A stretch of 64,000 bases of DNA from assembly GCA_900455155.1 (NCBI GenBank), contig UGUC01000001.1, positions 372,001-436,000 of the forward strand, written 5' to 3'. Every line of letters starts with the position of its first letter. Position 1 is the stretch's first letter. Source of the stretch: Providencia stuartii (lineage in GTDB: Bacteria; Pseudomonadota; Gammaproteobacteria; Enterobacterales; Enterobacteriaceae). Shown one piece after another: positions 47,116 through 60,000 of this stretch. Made by a program: the position numbers and the translations under genes. The notes beneath the pieces were generated by a model that was given only the letters and a program-made list of their open reading frames with translations, searched no databases and was not told the origin of the DNA.

Positions 47116-48658
47116 ATGCAACTGAATTCCACCGAAATCAGCGAACTGATCAAACAGCGTATTGCTCAGTTCGATGTTGTGAGTGAAGCTCACAATGAAG
47201 GTACGATTGTATCCGTTAGTGACGGTATCATTCGTATTCACGGTTTAGCCGAAGTCATGCAGGGTGAAATGATCGCTCTGCCTGGTAACCGTTACGCAAT
47301 CGCATTGAACTTGGAGCGCGACTCCGTTGGTGCGGTTGTTATGGGTCCTTATGCTGACTTAGCTGAGGGCATGAAAGTTAAATGTACTGGTCGTATTCTT
47401 GAAGTTCCAGTGGGTCGTGGCCTGCTAGGACGTGTTGTGAATACACTGGGTGAACCTATTGATGGTAAAGGTCCTGTTGAGCACGATGGCTTCTCACCAG
47501 TAGAAGTGATTGCTCCAGGTGTTATCGACCGTCAATCTGTTGATCAACCTGTACAAACTGGTTATAAATCAGTCGATGCGATGATTCCAATCGGTCGTGG
47601 TCAGCGTGAGCTTATCATCGGTGACCGTCAAACAGGTAAAACTGCTTTGGCAATCGATGCAATCATCAACCAACGTGATTCTGGCATCAAATGTGTTTAC
47701 GTTGCTATCGGTCAGAAAGCATCAACGATTTCTAACGTTGTTCGTAAACTGGAAGAACACGGCGCATTAGCTAACACCATCGTTGTCGTTGCAACTGCAT
47801 CTGAATCAGCTGCACTGCAATACTTAGCACCATACTCTGGTTGTGCGATGGGTGAGTATTTCCGTGACCGTGGTGAAGATGCACTGATCGTTTACGATGA
47901 CCTGTCTAAGCAGGCTGTCGCGTATCGTCAGATTTCACTATTGCTACGTCGTCCACCTGGACGTGAAGCTTACCCTGGTGACGTTTTCTATCTGCATTCA
48001 CGTTTGCTGGAGCGTGCTGCTCGCGTTAACGCTGAATACGTTGAAAACTTCACAAAAGGTGAAGTTAAAGGTAAAACAGGTTCATTGACAGCATTGCCTA
48101 TCATTGAAACTCAGGCTGGTGACGTTTCTGCATTCGTTCCGACTAACGTAATTTCGATTACAGATGGTCAGATCTTCCTAGAATCTAACCTGTTTAACTC
48201 TGGTATTCGTCCAGCGGTTAACCCGGGTATTTCTGTATCGCGTGTTGGTGGTGCTGCTCAGACGAAAATCATCAAGAAACTCTCTGGTGGTATCCGTACA
48301 GCACTTGCTCAGTATCGTGAACTGGCAGCATTCTCTCAGTTTGCTTCAGACCTTGATGATGCAACGCGTAAGCAGTTGAATCATGGTCAGAAAGTAACTG
48401 AACTGCTGAAACAGAAACAATATGCACCGATGTCAGTTGCAGAGCAGGCCACTGTCTCTGTTTGCTGCAGAACGTGGATATCTGGAAGATGTTGAGTTAG
48501 CGAAAATTGGTGCGTTTGAAGCTGCATTAGTTTCTTATGCATTGCGCGAGCATGCTGACCTTATGAATGAAATCGGCCAGGCGGGTAACTATAACGATGA
48601 TATCGAAGGCAAGTTGAAAAAACTGCTCGAATCATTTAAAGCAACTCAGTCCTGGTAA
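47116..48658 (+). CDS. atpA: ATP synthase F1 subunit alpha (frameshifted near the end)
   Basis: Alpha carries the non-catalytic nucleotide sites. The P-loop [13 protein letters not shown] and the signature [14 protein letters not shown] are intact. One extra C near 48452, in VAEQALSLFAAE, shifts the last 70 codons; removing it gives 513 residues, the E. coli length, ending SFKATQSW. Strong conservation argues that the shift is a sequence error. Confidence 0.96.
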
Positions 48659-48712
48659 TACTATTCGGCCCGTAAATTTAAATGGGCCGTCTGGTTAAAA
48701 GGAGAAGCAGAA

Positions 48713-49578
48713 ATGGCCGGCGCAAAAGAGATACGTTCCAAGATCGCCAGCGTGCAAAACACGCAGAAGATCACTAAAGCGATGGAAATGGTCGCTGCGT
48801 CCAAAATGCGTAAATCGCAGGAACGCATGGCGGCCAGCCGTCCTTATGCAGAGACTATGCGCAGTGTGATTGGTCACCTTGCGTTAGGGAATCTGGAATA
48901 TAAACATCCATACCTTGAAGAGCGTGAAGTTAAGCGTGTTGGGTATCTGGTTGTTTCTACAGACCGTGGTTTGTGCGGTGGCTTGAACATTAACCTGTTC
49001 AAAAAGCTGTTGTCAGACATGAAGACGTGGTCTGAAAAAGGCGTTCAAGTTGACTTGGCTTTGATCGGTTCTAAAGCAGTATCATTCTTTGGCTCTGTTG
49101 GTGGCAATGTTGTCACACAGGTGACAGGAATGGGGGATAACCCAACGCTTTCAGACTTGATTGGCCCCAGTTAACACTATGCTACAAGCCTATGATGAAG
49201 GGCGTTTGGATAAACTGTATGTGGTGACCAATAAGTTCATCAATACAATGTCTCAGGAGCCAACTATTCTTCAAACTTCTGCCATTACCTGAAAGTAATG
49301 ACGAGTCATTGAAGAAAAAATCTTGGGATTATTTATATGAACCCGATCCTAAGGCGTTGCTGGATACCCTGCTGCGTCGTTATATCGAGTCGCAGGTTTA
49401 TCAGGGCGTCGTTGAAAACCTGGCTAGTGAGCAGGCCGCACGAATGGTAGCAATGAAAGCTGCTACCGATAATGGTGGAAACCTGATCAAAGAGTTGCAG
49501 TTGGTTTACAACAAAGCTCGTCAGGCCAGCATTACTCAGGAGCTTACCGAAATTGTTTCGGGTGCTGCCGCGGTTTAA
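48713..49578 (+). CDS. atpG: ATP synthase F1 subunit gamma (frameshifted)
   Basis: Gamma is the central rotor shaft. The N-terminal [20 protein letters not shown] and C-terminal [37 protein letters not shown] helices are typical. Two insertions, an extra C near 49168 and an extra A near 49273, split it into three frames. Corrected length 287 residues, equal to E. coli. AAGGAG precedes the ATG. Confidence 0.95.
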
Positions 49579-49612
49579 CAGCTAGGTTTACGAATTACGT
49601 AGAGGATTCAAG

Positions 49613-51001
<1,389 letters not shown>

Positions 51002-51022
51002 TCTGGCTGACGGGAGGTTGAT

Positions 51023-51450
51023 ATGGTAGCTGCAATGACATACCACCTGACAGTTGTCAGCGCTGAAAAACAGATGTTTGAAGGGCTGGTACAAAAAATT
51101 CAGGTGACAGGTAGTGAAGGTGAACTGGGAATTTATCCACAGCACACCCCCACTGCTGACTGCCATAAAACCGGGCATGGTACGTATTACTAAGCAATTT
51201 GGTGAAGAAGAGCTAATTTACCTCTCTGGCGGTATTTTAGAAGTGCAACCAAATGGCGTTATCGTACTGGCTGATACAGCTATCCGTGGTAAAGATTTAG
51301 ATGAAGCGCGTGCGCTGGAATCTAAACGCAGAGCGGAAGAACATGTCCGTTAAAGCTCACGGTGATGTTGATTATGCTCAGGCATCGGCAGAACTTGCGA
51401 AAGCAATAGCGAAACTTCGAGTTATCGAGTTAACTAAAAAGCTGATGTAA
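51023..51450 (+). CDS. atpC: ATP synthase F1 subunit epsilon (frameshifted)
   Basis: Epsilon couples rotation to catalysis and inhibits hydrolysis. The N-terminal beta domain ([32 protein letters not shown]) and the C-terminal helical pair ([19 protein letters not shown]) are recognisable. Extra C bases near 51150 and 51344 break the frame. Corrected length 141 residues (E. coli 139). GGGAGG lies before the ATG. A terminator follows, ending the operon. Confidence 0.92.
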
Positions 51451-51466
51451 TGAAGGCAGTATAAAG

Positions 51467-52955
<1,489 letters not shown>

Positions 52956-52967
52956 AATACATTTTTA

Positions 52968-52989
52968 GGAGAGGTGAATGTGCCTCTCC
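52968..52989 (+). other. glmU-glmS intercistronic hairpin 1
   Basis: GGAGAGG at 52968-52974 pairs with CCTCTCC at 52983-52989. No T run follows. In E. coli the glmUS message is cut by RNase E near the glmU stop, and this hairpin sits in that region. Confidence 0.5.
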
Positions 52990-53087
52990 AATAGTAGCGT
53001 TAATAAGATAAAAATATAATAAACCCCATTTTCTACAAGGCTTGGGGAGCAGCAAAAGCTGTAACAACAATCAGGTAGCGACATCAT

Positions 53088-53103
53088 AAGGGTTGGAGCC
53101 CTT
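53088..53103 (+). promoter_or_regulatory. leader hairpin just upstream of glmS
   Basis: AAGGG and CCCTT pair around TTGGAG a few bases before the AGGA site of glmS. It resembles the inhibitory leader structure that the sRNA GlmZ opens in E. coli. Assignment is by position and is inference. Confidence 0.35.
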
Positions 53104-53123
53104 TGTTTAGGAATAAATTTAAT

Positions 53124-54956
53124 ATGTGTGGAATTGTAGGTGCTGTCGCACAACGTGATATCGCAGAAATTTTGATAGAGGGGCTTCGCCGCCTTGAGTA
53201 TCGTGGTTACGACTCTGCTGGTATGGCTGTCGTTGATCATGAAGGCCATCTTCAGCGTTTACGTGAAGTTGGTAAAGTACAAATGCTGGCGGAAGAAGCG
53301 GAGAAAAACCCTGTATCAGGTGGAACGGGGATCGCACATACCCGTTGGGCAACCCATGGTGTTCCGAGTGAACGTAATGCTCACCCACATACTTCTGGTT
53401 TTATTGCCGTTGTTCATAATGGGATCATTGAAAACTATTTAGAACTTAAAGAAGAGTTAAAGCAACTTGGCTATATCTTTAGTTCTGATACTGATACCGA
53501 AGTGATCGCACACCTTGTTCATCATGAACAACAAAAAGGTGGTGCTTTAGTTGAAGTGGTTCAGCGCGTTATCCCACAATTACGCGGTGCTTATGGCACG
53601 GTGATCATGGATAGTCGTACTCCTGAATTATTGGTGGCAGCCCGTTCGGGAAGCCCATTAGTGATTGGTTTAGGTGTGGGTGAAAACTTCCTCGCATCGG
53701 ATCAACTTGCATTATTGCCTGTTACACGTCGTTTTATTTATCTTGAAGAAGGCGATATTGCGGAAGTCACTCGTCGCACTGTACGTATCTTTGATAAGCA
53801 AGGTCAGGCTGTTGAACGAGAGCAAATTGAATCTAATGTTCAATATGATGCAGGTGATAAAGGTGCTTATCGCCACTATATGCAAAAAGAGATCTATGAG
53901 CAGCCAATGGCGATTAAAAACACCCTTGAAGGGCGTTTTAGCAAAGACAATGGCATCGATCTGAGTGAGTTAGGCCCTAAAGCAAGTGAAATATTATCTC
54001 AAGTTGAGCATATTCAGATTGTAGCTTGTGGTACATCTTACAATGCGGGGATGGTTGCACGTTACTGGTTTGAATCTTTGGCTGGCATTCCTTGTGATGT
54101 TGAGATTGCCTCTGAATACCGCTATCGCAAGCCCGCTCATCGCAAAGGCAGCCTGATGATCACGCTATCACAGTCAGGTGAAACGGCTGATACGCTAGCA
54201 GCATTACGTTTATCGAAAGAGCTAGGCTATTTGACGTCTCTTGCGGTATGTAACGTGGCTGGCTCTTCATTGGTACGTGAATCAGACTTTGCACTAATGA
54301 CTAAAGCAGGTGCAGAGATTGGCGTTGCTTCAACCAAAGCGTTCACCACGCAATTAACCGTACTGTTGATGCTGGTCGCCTATATGGGACGTATAAAAGG
54401 CGCAAGTCCTGAATTAGAAGAGAGTATTGCTAATGCTCTGCATGCACTGCCTGCGCGCATTGAAAGCATGTTATCTCAAGATAAAGTGATTGAGGCGCTG
54501 GCGGAAGATTTCTCTGATAAAAATCATGCTCTATTCCTGGGTCGTGGCGAGCAGTACCCTATTGCGGTTGAAGGTGCATTAAAGCTCAAAGAGATCTCTT
54601 ATATTCACGCAGAAGCGTATGCGGCGGGTGAATTGAAACATGGTCCATTGGCTTTGATTGATGCCGATATGCCTGTCATTATCATTGCACCTAACAACGA
54701 ACTGTTAGAAAAATTGAAATCTAATATCGAAGAAGTACGCGCTCGTGGTGGCTTGCTTTATGTGTTTGCAGATCAAGATGCAGGCTTTGAAGCGAGTGAG
54801 AATATGAAAATTATTCCGTTGCCACATGTTGAAGAGTTGATTGCGCCGATTTTCTATACTGTTCCTCTACAACTGCTCTCTTACCATGTTGCGTTGATCA
54901 AAGGTACTGACGTTGACCAACCACGTAACTTGGCTAAATCAGTGACGGTTGAATAA
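53124..54956 (+). CDS. glmS: glutamine--fructose-6-phosphate aminotransferase
   Basis: GlmS makes glucosamine 6-phosphate from fructose 6-phosphate and glutamine. The start is the ATG at 53124 so that the catalytic Cys is residue 2 (MCGIVGAV); a TTG seven codons earlier is in frame but would bury it. The N-terminal glutaminase domain carries [11 protein letters not shown], and two SIS domains follow ([31 protein letters not shown]). 610 residues, ending LAKSVTVE, the conserved attTn7-bearing end. Intact. Its leader probably carries post-transcriptional control. Confidence 0.96.
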   Translation: MCGIVGAVAQRDIAEILIEGLRRLEYRGYDSAGMAVVDHEGHLQRLREVGKVQMLAEEAEKNPVSGGTGIAHTRWATHGVPSERNAHPHTSGFIAVVHNGIIENYLELKEELKQLGYIFSSDTDTEVIAHLVHHEQQKGGALVEVVQRVIPQLRGAYGTVIMDSRTPELLVAARSGSPLVIGLGVGENFLASDQLALLPVTRRFIYLEEGDIAEVTRRTVRIFDKQGQAVEREQIESNVQYDAGDKGAYRHYMQKEIYEQPMAIKNTLEGRFSKDNGIDLSELGPKASEILSQVEHIQIVACGTSYNAGMVARYWFESLAGIPCDVEIASEYRYRKPAHRKGSLMITLSQSGETADTLAALRLSKELGYLTSLAVCNVAGSSLVRESDFALMTKAGAEIGVASTKAFTTQLTVLLMLVAYMGRIKGASPELEESIANALHALPARIESMLSQDKVIEALAEDFSDKNHALFLGRGEQYPIAVEGALKLKEISYIHAEAYAAGELKHGPLALIDADMPVIIIAPNNELLEKLKSNIEEVRARGGLLYVFADQDAGFEASENMKIIPLPHVEELIAPIFYTVPLQLLSYHVALIKGTDVDQPRNLAKSVTVE

Positions 54957-54985
54957 ATTAGAATTATTTAAAATTTAAATACATT
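54900..54985. other. attTn7 target region
   Basis: The last codons of glmS (NLAKSVTVE) are the conserved TnsD recognition sequence, and Tn7-like elements insert about 25 bases past the stop, near 54980. No Tn7 end is visible, so the site looks empty. The siderophore locus begins immediately beyond. Confidence 0.5.
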
Positions 54986-54986
54986 A

Positions 54987-55030
54987 AATCCGATTATGCT
55001 TTTAACTGCATAATCGGATTTTTTATTTTT
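54987..55030. terminator. bidirectional terminator between glmS and the siderophore locus
   Basis: AATCCGATTATGC at 54987-54999 and GCATAATCGGATT at 55008-55020 form a perfect 13-base stem, then TTTTATTTTT. It also closes the minus-strand operon ending at 55029. Confidence 0.88.
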
Positions 55031-55433
55031 ATCTTAACATGCTGAGATCAATACCAATTATTGGCAATGATGGTGAAAAGTAATGACACGTTGCTTTATA
55101 AGGAAGGAGTTTGTTTTGGTGTAAAATAACATCAAAAATTGTTTGTATATTATAAGGTTGATCTGAGTTTTGATGGTGTACTTTGACTCGTTCATCTTGG
55201 TAATTTAGTAAAATACAGGGGAGAAAAGTCAGATTTAACCGCTTAGCCACTTGATAGCGGTGGTTGCCATCCATAATAATGCCGGAGTTTATTTCGCAAG
55301 GAATAGGGGTTGTCCAAATACCCTCACCAATTATTTTTTTACTTAAATAGTCGACGTGGCGTTGATCCGTTTCTTCTGATGAGCAAAGAAATTGTATTGG
55401 CTTCAGTTCAATATGATAGGTATTGATAGTCAT
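55029..55433 (-). CDS. SbnI/SerK-like ParB-fold protein (candidate free serine kinase)
   Basis: A 134-residue ParB/Srx-fold protein with the GxWTTPIP segment and the DGNHR motif at 55-59 followed by the PCILLNY strand and a short VKVHHQ region. SbnI of staphyloferrin B loci and archaeal SerK share this fold and phosphorylate free L-serine; O-phosphoserine is the SbnA substrate. About half the length of SbnI (254), so it covers mainly the catalytic domain. GAAGGAGGGGGT precedes the ATG. Last gene of the locus. Function is inferred from family and neighbours. Confidence 0.65.
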   Translation of the reverse strand: MTINTYHIELKPIQFLCSSEETDQRHVDYLSKKIIGEGIWTTPIPCEINSGIIMDGNHRYQVAKRLNLTFLPCILLNYQDERVKVHHQNSDQPYNIQTIFDVILHQNKLLPYKATCHYFSPSLPIIGIDLSMLR

Positions 55434-55457
55434 ACCCCCTCCTTCTTACCAAGATGG

Positions 55458-56603
55458 TTATTTATCACCTAAACTTACAAAGTAACCAGGTTCATAGCTG
55501 ATCGGTAAAAATTTATCGTAAAGCGCCTTAAATGTTTCATCTGCATTTAAATCTGGAAATAATTCGGGATGGAACCAACGTGCTAATTGTTGGATTGCAA
55601 TAAAATCGTATGGACTATTATAAAATTGATGCCAAATTGCATAAAATTGTTGGTTTTTGACGGCATTACTTCCGGTATAAGCAGGCTTTTTTAGGTATTT
55701 TTTTAGCTTCGCTTTTGCCGCTTCCATATTTTCATTTGGCCCTAAACCAATCCAATCACCATTAGGCATAAATGATGAAAAGTTTGCACTGGTAACAATG
55801 ACTTTATCAGGATTTGCGGCAATAACTTGCTCCGGATCCATCATATAAAATGTGTTAGGCGCATTTTTTTCACCGATATTTTCACCTCCGGCGAGTGAAA
55901 CAAAACGCCCAAAGTTACCATTGCCAAATGTCAGACAGCATTCATCGGTATATCCACCAATGCGCTCAATAAAAATACGTGGCTTTTTAGGATGTTGGTT
56001 ACTTAATACATCACTCACTCGTTTTAATTGCTTATCTCTAAATTCAATAAACTTTTCTGCTATTTCTTCTTTACCCCATAAAGTGCCGAATAGGCGCATC
56101 GTTGGCGTCGTATTTTTTAATGGGTTATAGCGAAAATCAATATAGACAATAGGGATCCCTGCTTTCTCTAATGCTTTATCATACCCTTGTTCTTCTATTG
56201 CTGTTTTTGCCTCAATATTCATGATGATAGCATCGGGTTGTAGCGCTAATGCTTTTTCAATATTGAGTGAACGTTTTTCAGTGCCGCCAAATGTGGGAAT
56301 ACGGTTTAGTTGAGGAAAATAAGTACTGTATTGTCGCCATGTTGCAGGATCTGACGTTTGCATATCATTCCCCATCGCAACAATACGTTTCGCTGGATTA
56401 TCTTTATCTAGCATGGCGACAAGGTAGAGCATACGCCCTTCACCTAAAATGACTTTTTTTATGGGGGTATTTACGGTGACCTTTCTACCAAGTATATCTG
56501 TAACAACGGTCGGTTTTGCTGAGATTATTGTGGAAAATAATAACCCAAAAAGAATAAGTAAAAATTTAGCCATTTGCTGGTGTAGCCTATACTTTTTTTT
56601 CAT
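55458..56603 (-). CDS. periplasmic iron-siderophore-binding protein of an ABC importer
   Basis: A 381-residue class III substrate-binding protein with a Sec signal ending IISA at about 29 and no lipobox cysteine. The start of the mature region (VVTDILGRKVTVNTPIKKVIL) and the body (ALALQPDAIIM) match the FecB/FhuD/BtuF-type domain. AAGGAA precedes the ATG at 56603, which overlaps the end of the MFS gene by 17 bases. It should bind the ferric siderophore. No permease or ATPase of this importer is present in the window. Confidence 0.82.
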   Translation of the reverse strand: MKKKYRLHQQMAKFLLILFGLLFSTIISAKPTVVTDILGRKVTVNTPIKKVILGEGRMLYLVAMLDKDNPAKRIVAMGNDMQTSDPATWRQYSTYFPQLNRIPTFGGTEKRSLNIEKALALQPDAIIMNIEAKTAIEEQGYDKALEKAGIPIVYIDFRYNPLKNTTPTMRLFGTLWGKEEIAEKFIEFRDKQLKRVSDVLSNQHPKKPRIFIERIGGYTDECCLTFGNGNFGRFVSLAGGENIGEKNAPNTFYMMDPEQVIAANPDKVIVTSANFSSFMPNGDWIGLGPNENMEAAKAKLKKYLKKPAYTGSNAVKNQQFYAIWHQFYNSPYDFIAIQQLARWFHPELFPDLNADETFKALYDKFLPISYEPGYFVSLGDK

Positions 56604-57798
56604 ATTGTTCCTTATTGATGATATGTTTTGTTAGTAAAATAATCGTGCTAAGGCATATTAGATAACCGACTGAAATATAATAAAAAAGCATATTGATTCC
56701 AGGGTAAATAATAAGAATACTGCCGAGAGAGATCCCCCCGATTGATGCAAATTGATTAATACTTTGCGATAAACCAAGTACATAACCTTGATGTTCTGCT
56801 GGCGATGCTGAGGAGATCAGTGCTGTTAGGATGGGAGTGGTCGCGCCTAGTAAAATTCCCCAAATAAAATAGAGTAAGGCAAACCAAATAATTGAAGCGT
56901 TTGCGAGACTGACGGCAATAGCCGCGCAGCCAAAGATAATCCATCTTAAGCGTGTCAAAGAGGCAACAATGGATTGGTGTTCAAACCATTTAGCCCATAA
57001 TTGAGCCGATAGGATCACCCCCATCGCTTGTAATCCATAAATAAGCCCTATTACCCAATAGTCTGTTGAATAGGTTTTTTCGATATATAAGGAGAAACTG
57101 GGCAGGGTGATAAGCCGGATCATTAATAATAACCCTGTAAGCAACATCAATTGTTTAACGATAGTTTGAGGGGAACCGTTTTTTTTCGTTGTATGGGCTG
57201 TTTTGGCGGGGGATAAAAGGGGGGAATGCTTATCAGATGGTAAAAATAGAAAAACAGCCACGGCACTTAACATACAAAGCCACCCAGCCATCATATTGAT
57301 CCAAAAGAAATTGAGATAATCTAAAATTAACCCACCAGCCAGCGCCCCTAATAGAGAGCCTATATTGGTTGATACTTGTAGTAGGGCAAAGAGATGAGTC
57401 CGTTTTCTAGGGGCTGTTACCGCCACCCCGTAAGCTTGCGCTGGCGCTATATACCCCGCACATGCTCCTTGAATAAACCTTAATAGTAAAATTAACCAAG
57501 GGTCATTACAGAATGACAGTAAAATTTGGGGTAATTGATAACCCAAGCAAGGCTCGGATTATCATTGCTTTATTCCCCATCCCGGTCACCAACTTTCCCC
57601 CAAAAAGTACTGGTTAGCATGATGCCAATCATGGGGGCTACATAGACCATTGTTAGGGCGAAAGGGAGTAGTGAATCTGAGCTGTTATTTTGCAAATGAA
57701 TAGGCCAAAATGGCCCACTCCATTTCCATTGCACCCATTGATATTATTTGAATACCGAATAAGAACCCAATAATCAGATGGTTTTTAAGCAATTTCAC
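56587..57798 (-). CDS. MFS siderophore exporter (SbnD-like; frameshifted at the N-terminus)
   Basis: A 12-helix major facilitator with the cytoplasmic loop motif GKVGDR-GNKAM and helix-4/5 segment RFIQGACAGYIAPAQAYGVAV. The start is the GTG at 57798, overlapping the opine-dehydrogenase stop (GTGA), and encodes MKLLKNHLIIGFLFGIQII. Three insertions (near 57722, 57575 and 57546) break the first 90 codons. Corrected length 402 residues, matching siderophore exporters such as SbnD and PvsC. It overlaps the binding-protein gene. Role inferred: release of the made siderophore. Confidence 0.78.
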
Positions 57799-58967
57799 CG
57801 TTTAGCCACCCTATATTGAGTGAGGTCTATCTTGGTAAATATAGGGTGATGAATTTCAGGTTTTAGCCCTAAATAATCCATACACCAAGTGTAGATCTCT
57901 TGCATATAGGGAATAGGGATATTGAGCTGCTTCCCTAAATTAACGAGTAAGCACAAACCATAAATAATATCTTCCTGAAAAACGCGATGGTTTTTATTGA
58001 AGACCCAGCCACCGCCTTCAGCGTTTATAAGAGGTAATTGAATACCATGGTAGGCCTTGTTTGAACGAAGAATTGACCATAGTGTTTTGGCATCCTCGAT
58101 TTGTTCGGTATAAGCTTCTCGTAATTCTTCAATTAAAGGTTTTACGGTATTAAGTGAGATTGCCAATTCTTTGGTTAAATATTGGCAAATCGCCAGTCGC
58201 TCCTCATCACAGCGCTGTAAATAGTAAGCACCAAGTTCAGGGCAATCATTCCACCAGCACAGTGGAGATTCAAAATTGCGTTGATGCCATTGAGCGTAGG
58301 GGCCTATCAGCCCATAAATGACTGAGCTGTGCATAATAGGATTTGCGGGAGTGAGGGTTATTTCTAAGTAATTATCAAGAATGGTAATAGGAGCCGAGTA
58401 TATTTCCGATAACCAACAATGGAGTTGGTTTTTATTTGTTTCATTTTCTCGATGATGAAACGCAATAAAGAGTTCAGATTTCTCACCACCGAAACAAACT
58501 TTTGTGCCAAGTTCTAAACCCCATGCAATATGAGGCACATCTTTCATGCCCCATATTACGACATTAGGTTTATCTTTAAAAAATTGTTCAGCAAGCCAAT
58601 CAAAGCCATTTATACCGGGAATGGCGCCAATAAACACCGTGTGGGATGTCGATAAGTAGGGTGAGATAAAATTTAGCCAATTTGCTTGTTGGTGGGAAGG
58701 AACAGTAAGAATAATTATATCGGCATGAGGTATGACGATTTGCGGTAAATTAGTTATTAATTCAATTGAATAATCAATAACTTTTCCATCATGATAGTGA
58801 ACTGATAATTTTTGGTTCTGCTGCTGGTGGCGTTCGACGGTTATAGGATTTTGGGTAAGTAATGATGCCTTAACATGAGCGAAATGGCTAAACAGAGCAA
58901 CCGCTAAATGACCGGTTTGGCCTCCCCCACAGACAGCAACCTTGAGCTGTTTGTTATCTATCATCAT
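57795..58967 (-). CDS. octopine/nopaline dehydrogenase-family protein
   Basis: A 390-residue NAD(P)-dependent opine dehydrogenase: Rossmann motif CGGGQTGH at 13-20, then the alpha-helical octopine-dehydrogenase domain with N209, P210 and H213 (NPIMH), the usual catalytic motif, and a C-terminal FQEDIIYGL segment. Such enzymes join or split an amino acid and a 2-oxoacid. It sits right behind the SbnA-like gene, where SbnB would stand in staphyloferrin B loci; SbnB oxidatively splits an opine-type ACEGA into diaminopropionate and 2-oxoglutarate. I infer the same reaction here. AGAGGAAACC precedes the ATG. Confidence 0.82.
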   Translation of the reverse strand: MMIDNKQLKVAVCGGGQTGHLAVALFSHFAHVKASLLTQNPITVERHQQQNQKLSVHYHDGKVIDYSIELITNLPQIVIPHADIIILTVPSHQQANWLNFISPYLSTSHTVFIGAIPGINGFDWLAEQFFKDKPNVVIWGMKDVPHIAWGLELGTKVCFGGEKSELFIAFHHRENETNKNQLHCWLSEIYSAPITILDNYLEITLTPANPIMHSSVIYGLIGPYAQWHQRNFESPLCWWNDCPELGAYYLQRCDEERLAICQYLTKELAISLNTVKPLIEELREAYTEQIEDAKTLWSILRSNKAYHGIQLPLINAEGGGWVFNKNHRVFQEDIIYGLCLLVNLGKQLNIPIPYMQEIYTWCMDYLGLKPEIHHPIFTKIDLTQYRVAKR

Positions 58968-58975
58968 GGTTTCCT

Positions 58976-59992
58976 CTAGTTAGCTTGCTCTAGTGGAATG
59001 GTATTCGTTAGCCAACGATTGAGTTGATGCGAAATCTCCTCTGAAATCAGGTTGCGAGCGCTTAACCATTGTTCGTTGAATATTGTATTCAGGTATTTTT
59101 CACCGCCATCAACAACAATGACCACGACATTGCCGCTAAGAATATCTGTATTTATATATTCTAAGGCTTTATAGACAATGCCTCCGGTTGACCCTCCTAC
59201 TAATAAACCGTATTTGTTGGCGAGAAAACGGGTTGTTTCAAAAGCTTGGCAGTCAGAAACTTGAGCATTATGGTCAATACAACTGTAATCGAGCACTAAG
59301 CCTACGGTGTCCCCTTTTGGCGTCCCTGTTCCTGATTGATAATAGGGTTTGCCTGGATTACCAAAAATAATTGAGCCTTCAGGCTCTACAGCGACGGTAA
59401 TCGTTTGTGGGTTATGAGCCTTTAACCCTTGAGAGATGCCAGTAATAGAGCCACCTGTACCGACACAACCGACATAAGCATCAATTTTACCTATTTGCTC
59501 AATAAGCTCACAGACTAAAGCTGCATAACCTCCTGAATTAGCGGCATTATCTGATTGATTCAAAAAGGTTGCATTAGGCAGTTGAGATGCTAACTCGCTG
59601 GCAAGGCGTTGCCGTTCAACAACAGCCACTTCATCCTCTTGATAATCACCTGTAACATAGCGAATATCTGCGCCTAGCGCCTTCATAATAGAAATTTTGT
59701 CGGGGGCGGCATGGTGGTCAACAACCGCGATAAAATGCAAATCAAACTCGATTGCTGCCAGCGCGAGTCCTATTCCGGTATTACCTGATGAGGATTCGAT
59801 AATAGTGCTTTTAGGTTTTATTTTTCCTGATTTAAGGCCAGCAATAACCATGTTTCGAGCCATTCTGTCTTTCATACTTCCCCCTGGATTGTTCTTTTCC
59901 ATTTTTAGAAATAGAGCACTTTTTTTGTGGGGAACAGCGATACGTAAAACAGGTGTATTGCCGATCAAATCAGTGACTTTGCTGCTGATCAT
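58976..59992 (-). CDS. SbnA-like PLP-dependent synthase (diaminopropionate pathway)
   Basis: A fold-type-II PLP enzyme of the cysteine synthase family: K41 in NPGGSMKDR binds PLP, SSSGNTG at 67-73 binds substrate carboxylate, and a GTGGSITG phosphate loop follows. The VEPEGSIIFG segment is closer to SbnA (VDAKGSVIFG) than to CysK/CysM. SbnA joins O-phospho-L-serine with glutamate to give ACEGA. 338 residues. AATAGGAATATTT lies before the ATG. It is eight bases from both neighbours. A cysteine synthase function is less likely because of the siderophore context. Confidence 0.8.
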   Translation of the reverse strand: MISSKVTDLIGNTPVLRIAVPHKKSALFLKMEKNNPGGSMKDRMARNMVIAGLKSGKIKPKSTIIESSSGNTGIGLALAAIEFDLHFIAVVDHHAAPDKISIMKALGADIRYVTGDYQEDEVAVVERQRLASELASQLPNATFLNQSDNAANSGGYAALVCELIEQIGKIDAYVGCVGTGGSITGISQGLKAHNPQTITVAVEPEGSIIFGNPGKPYYQSGTGTPKGDTVGLVLDYSCIDHNAQVSDCQAFETTRFLANKYGLLVGGSTGGIVYKALEYINTDILSGNVVVIVVDGGEKYLNTIFNEQWLSARNLISEEISHQLNRWLTNTIPLEQAN

Positions 59993-60000
59993 AAATATTC

